5,134 nt of DNA, from the NCBI GenBank assembly GCA_009695405.1, contig SIAZ01000249.1:1-5134 (forward strand), in the 5' to 3' direction. Every line of letters starts with the position of its first letter. Position 1 is the first letter of the stretch. Shown in pieces: positions 4,630-5,134 of this stretch. The DNA comes from Pedosphaera sp. Its GTDB lineage: Bacteria; Verrucomicrobiota; Verrucomicrobiia; Limisphaerales; UBA9464. The translations under genes were made by a program, and so were the position numbers. A model generated the notes under the pieces. The model saw only the letters and a program-made list of their open reading frames with translations. It searched no databases and had not been told where the DNA came from.

Positions 4630-4803
4630 TTATGCTTTCGCAGGTTTCCAGTTCCAAGGCAGGAGTTCAGCGGCGGTAGGGTTCGTTGCCTGTGAAATAC
4701 GCCACAACACATCCGTCAACCCTGCCACCGGATCTAACCCGTATCGTTGTGCAGTTATTAAAAGACTGTGGAGATAAGTCAAAAATCCCAACAAATAAGC
4801 CTT
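4630..4803 (-). pseudogene. tnpC: IS66 TnpC transposase, C-terminal fragment
   Basis: The minus strand is open for 57 codons and ends with TAA at 4632-4630. It contains YLHSLLITAQRYGLDP, then VAGLTDVLWRISQATN, then ELLPWNWKPAKA as the last residues. This matches the C-terminal end of IS66 transposases, where a YSLIESAK-x-x-GL-x-P stretch leads to an L-x-x-V-x-x-R-x segment and a final (D/E)LLPxNW. The DDE catalytic region and everything N-terminal are missing, and an in-frame stop lies at 4806-4804. Homology is convincing from about 4781 downward; the first few codons may be unrelated flank. Confidence 0.75.
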
Positions 4804-4817
4804 TTATTGGCTTTTTT
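4794..4817 (+). terminator. Rho-independent terminator-like hairpin (plus strand)
   Basis: AAGCC (4797-4801) pairs with GGCTT (4809-4813) around a 7-nt AT loop. Flanking A and T runs extend the stem past one mismatch, and six T residues (4812-4817) follow. No intact plus-strand gene directly precedes it. It may be the original terminator of the peroxiredoxin gene, displaced by the intron and IS, or belong to lost sequence. Confidence 0.5.
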
Positions 4818-4863
4818 GATAAGTGCCTATGAAGATGGATGAAGCTGAATACAGTTTAAAGTG

Positions 4864-4891
4864 TAGGGAATCCGTAGGGAAGAACTAGGGA
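4864..4891 (+). promoter_or_regulatory. Three TAGGGA direct repeats with an exact 11-bp period
   Basis: TAGGGA lies at 4864-4869, 4875-4880 and 4886-4891. The 11-bp period, about one helical turn, is what OmpR/PhoB-type response regulators and some other dimeric regulators bind as direct repeats. It lies about 175-200 bp upstream of the start at 5064. The function is inferred from spacing only. Confidence 0.4.
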
Positions 4892-4902
4892 GGTTTGTGC
4901 CT

Positions 4903-4947
4903 GCGCGGGTTGACGGTCTTTTGATCGTCGTTTTGGAGCGCGGGTTG
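4903..4947 (+). repeat. Hairpin flanked by 10-bp direct repeats
   Basis: GCGCGGGTTG occurs at 4903-4912 and 4938-4947. Between them GACGGTC (4912-4918) pairs with GATCGTC (4923-4929), with one G-T wobble, around a TTTT loop. Four T residues follow at 4931-4934. It could be a weak terminator or a protein-binding site. Confidence 0.4.
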
Positions 4948-5063
4948 GCTCAAATAATTGCCAAGGGCGGCGTAATCTGACGGGGGGAGGCAGGCGAGTA
5001 TCTTGAGAGGCCTTTGCCGTTGGTTTGGGTCTGGGAATTAAGTTGAGTTTAGGAAGCCGTTTC

Positions 5064-5134
5064 TTGAATGTGGAAGCTACGAAGCGACACTTTGCAATTT
5101 TTCTTGGACTTACCCTCTCAGTATTTGGAGACGC
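5064..5134 (+). CDS. Putative secreted protein, N-terminus only (runs off the right edge)
   Basis: A frame starting with TTG at 5064 is open to the end. It reads (M)NVEATKRHFAIFLGLTLSVF, with basic residues followed by a hydrophobic core as in a signal peptide. AGGAAG at 5051-5056 sits 7 nt before the TTG, a good ribosome-site distance. The GTG at 5070 is an alternative start. The other frame, ATG at 5068, also stays open but gives no signal-like sequence. Only about 23 codons are visible, so neither family nor reality of the gene is certain. Confidence 0.35.
   Translation, partial: MNVEATKRHFAIFLGLTLSVFGD

Larger units (their letters stand above)
4538..4803 (-). mobile_element. IS66-family element remnant (right end plus TnpC 3' part)
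   Basis: This holds the right-hand end of an IS66-type element: the inverted repeat at 4538-4560, about 70 bp of 3' untranslated sequence, then the end of the transposase gene reading leftward. It has the same orientation as the copy at 1-171. Recognisable coding ends around 4790-4803, where a terminator-like hairpin and unrelated sequence begin, so most of the element is missing. Its tip abuts the broken group II intron, so insertion into the intron followed by deletion is a natural explanation. Confidence 0.72.
4818..5063 (+). other. Non-coding stretch with repeats, possible control region of the downstream gene
   Basis: No protein or RNA gene is recognised. It contains the TAGGGA triplet repeat (4864-4891), a hairpin between two GCGCGGGTTG copies (4903-4947) and a TTGGC/GCCAA inverted repeat (4945-4949 with 4960-4964). 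The crowding of small repeats suggests regulatory sequence for the frame that starts near 5064. Confidence 0.35.

Noticed and set aside
4473..4712. 79-codon minus-strand frame across the IS66 end
   Set aside because: The true TnpC fragment (4630-4803) is in another minus-strand frame and shows clear C-terminal motifs; this one is its shadow.
4946..4961. Second sigma-54-like site (TGGC...TTGC)
   Set aside because: The GG and GC are separated by 11 rather than 10 bases, and sigma-54 promoters do not tolerate that change.

Overview
The window reads like a chromosomal segment of a Verrucomicrobiota (or possibly Planctomycetota) bacterium. The main clue is the secreted ThuA-type protein at 2005-3156. 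Its N-terminal half resembles the TIGR03067 domain, which is common in these phyla, and its ThuA half has the phylum-typical wording IHCAMHCYR and GVTSRSH. Balanced base composition and the lack of clear Shine-Dalgarno sequences before the main genes fit but do not prove this. No tools were run; all family names come from reading motifs.

Layout: (1) 1-171 is the end of an IS66-like insertion sequence reading left out of the window. It has the first 32 codons of a small HTH transposase ORF on the minus strand and a terminal inverted repeat whose tip is near 171. (2) 249-1714 is a tight three-gene plus-strand operon: an RfaE2/HldE-type heptose-phosphate (or related) nucleotidyltransferase, a YhbY/CRM-type ribosome-associated RNA-binding protein, and a signal-peptide-bearing GDSL/TesA-like esterase. 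A hairpin terminator at 1776-1812 closes it. (3) 2005-3156 is the secreted TIGR03067-ThuA fusion. (4) 3157-3528 has no gene but is dense in signals: a near-consensus sigma-54 promoter at 3282-3297 overlapping a perfect hairpin, then a G-rich stretch and a strong terminator-like hairpin at 3351-3389. This could be a sigma-54-driven small RNA of about 80 nt or an attenuated leader of the next gene. (5) 3529-4008 is a thioredoxin-dependent peroxiredoxin.

(6) From 4031 on the window is mobile debris. A group II intron begins with GTGCG only 22 nt after the peroxiredoxin stop. It shows recognisable domain I text but breaks off at 4537, before any reverse transcriptase ORF or domain V. It is abutted there by the right end of an IS66-family element: an inverted repeat at 4538-4560 matching the one at the left edge of the window in 20 of 23 bases, and a minus-strand TnpC C-terminal fragment at 4630-4803. 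(7) 4804-5063 is non-coding. It holds a terminator, three TAGGGA copies spaced exactly 11 bp apart and a hairpin between direct repeats. These may be the control region of a secreted protein that seems to start at 5064 (TTG with AGGAAG upstream) and runs off the edge.

The host genes do not form one pathway. They cover sugar-nucleotide activation for the envelope, ribosome assembly, a periplasmic esterase, a secreted ThuA-like protein and peroxide defence. The two IS66-like ends with tips facing inward bracket this whole cargo, in a composite-transposon-like geometry.
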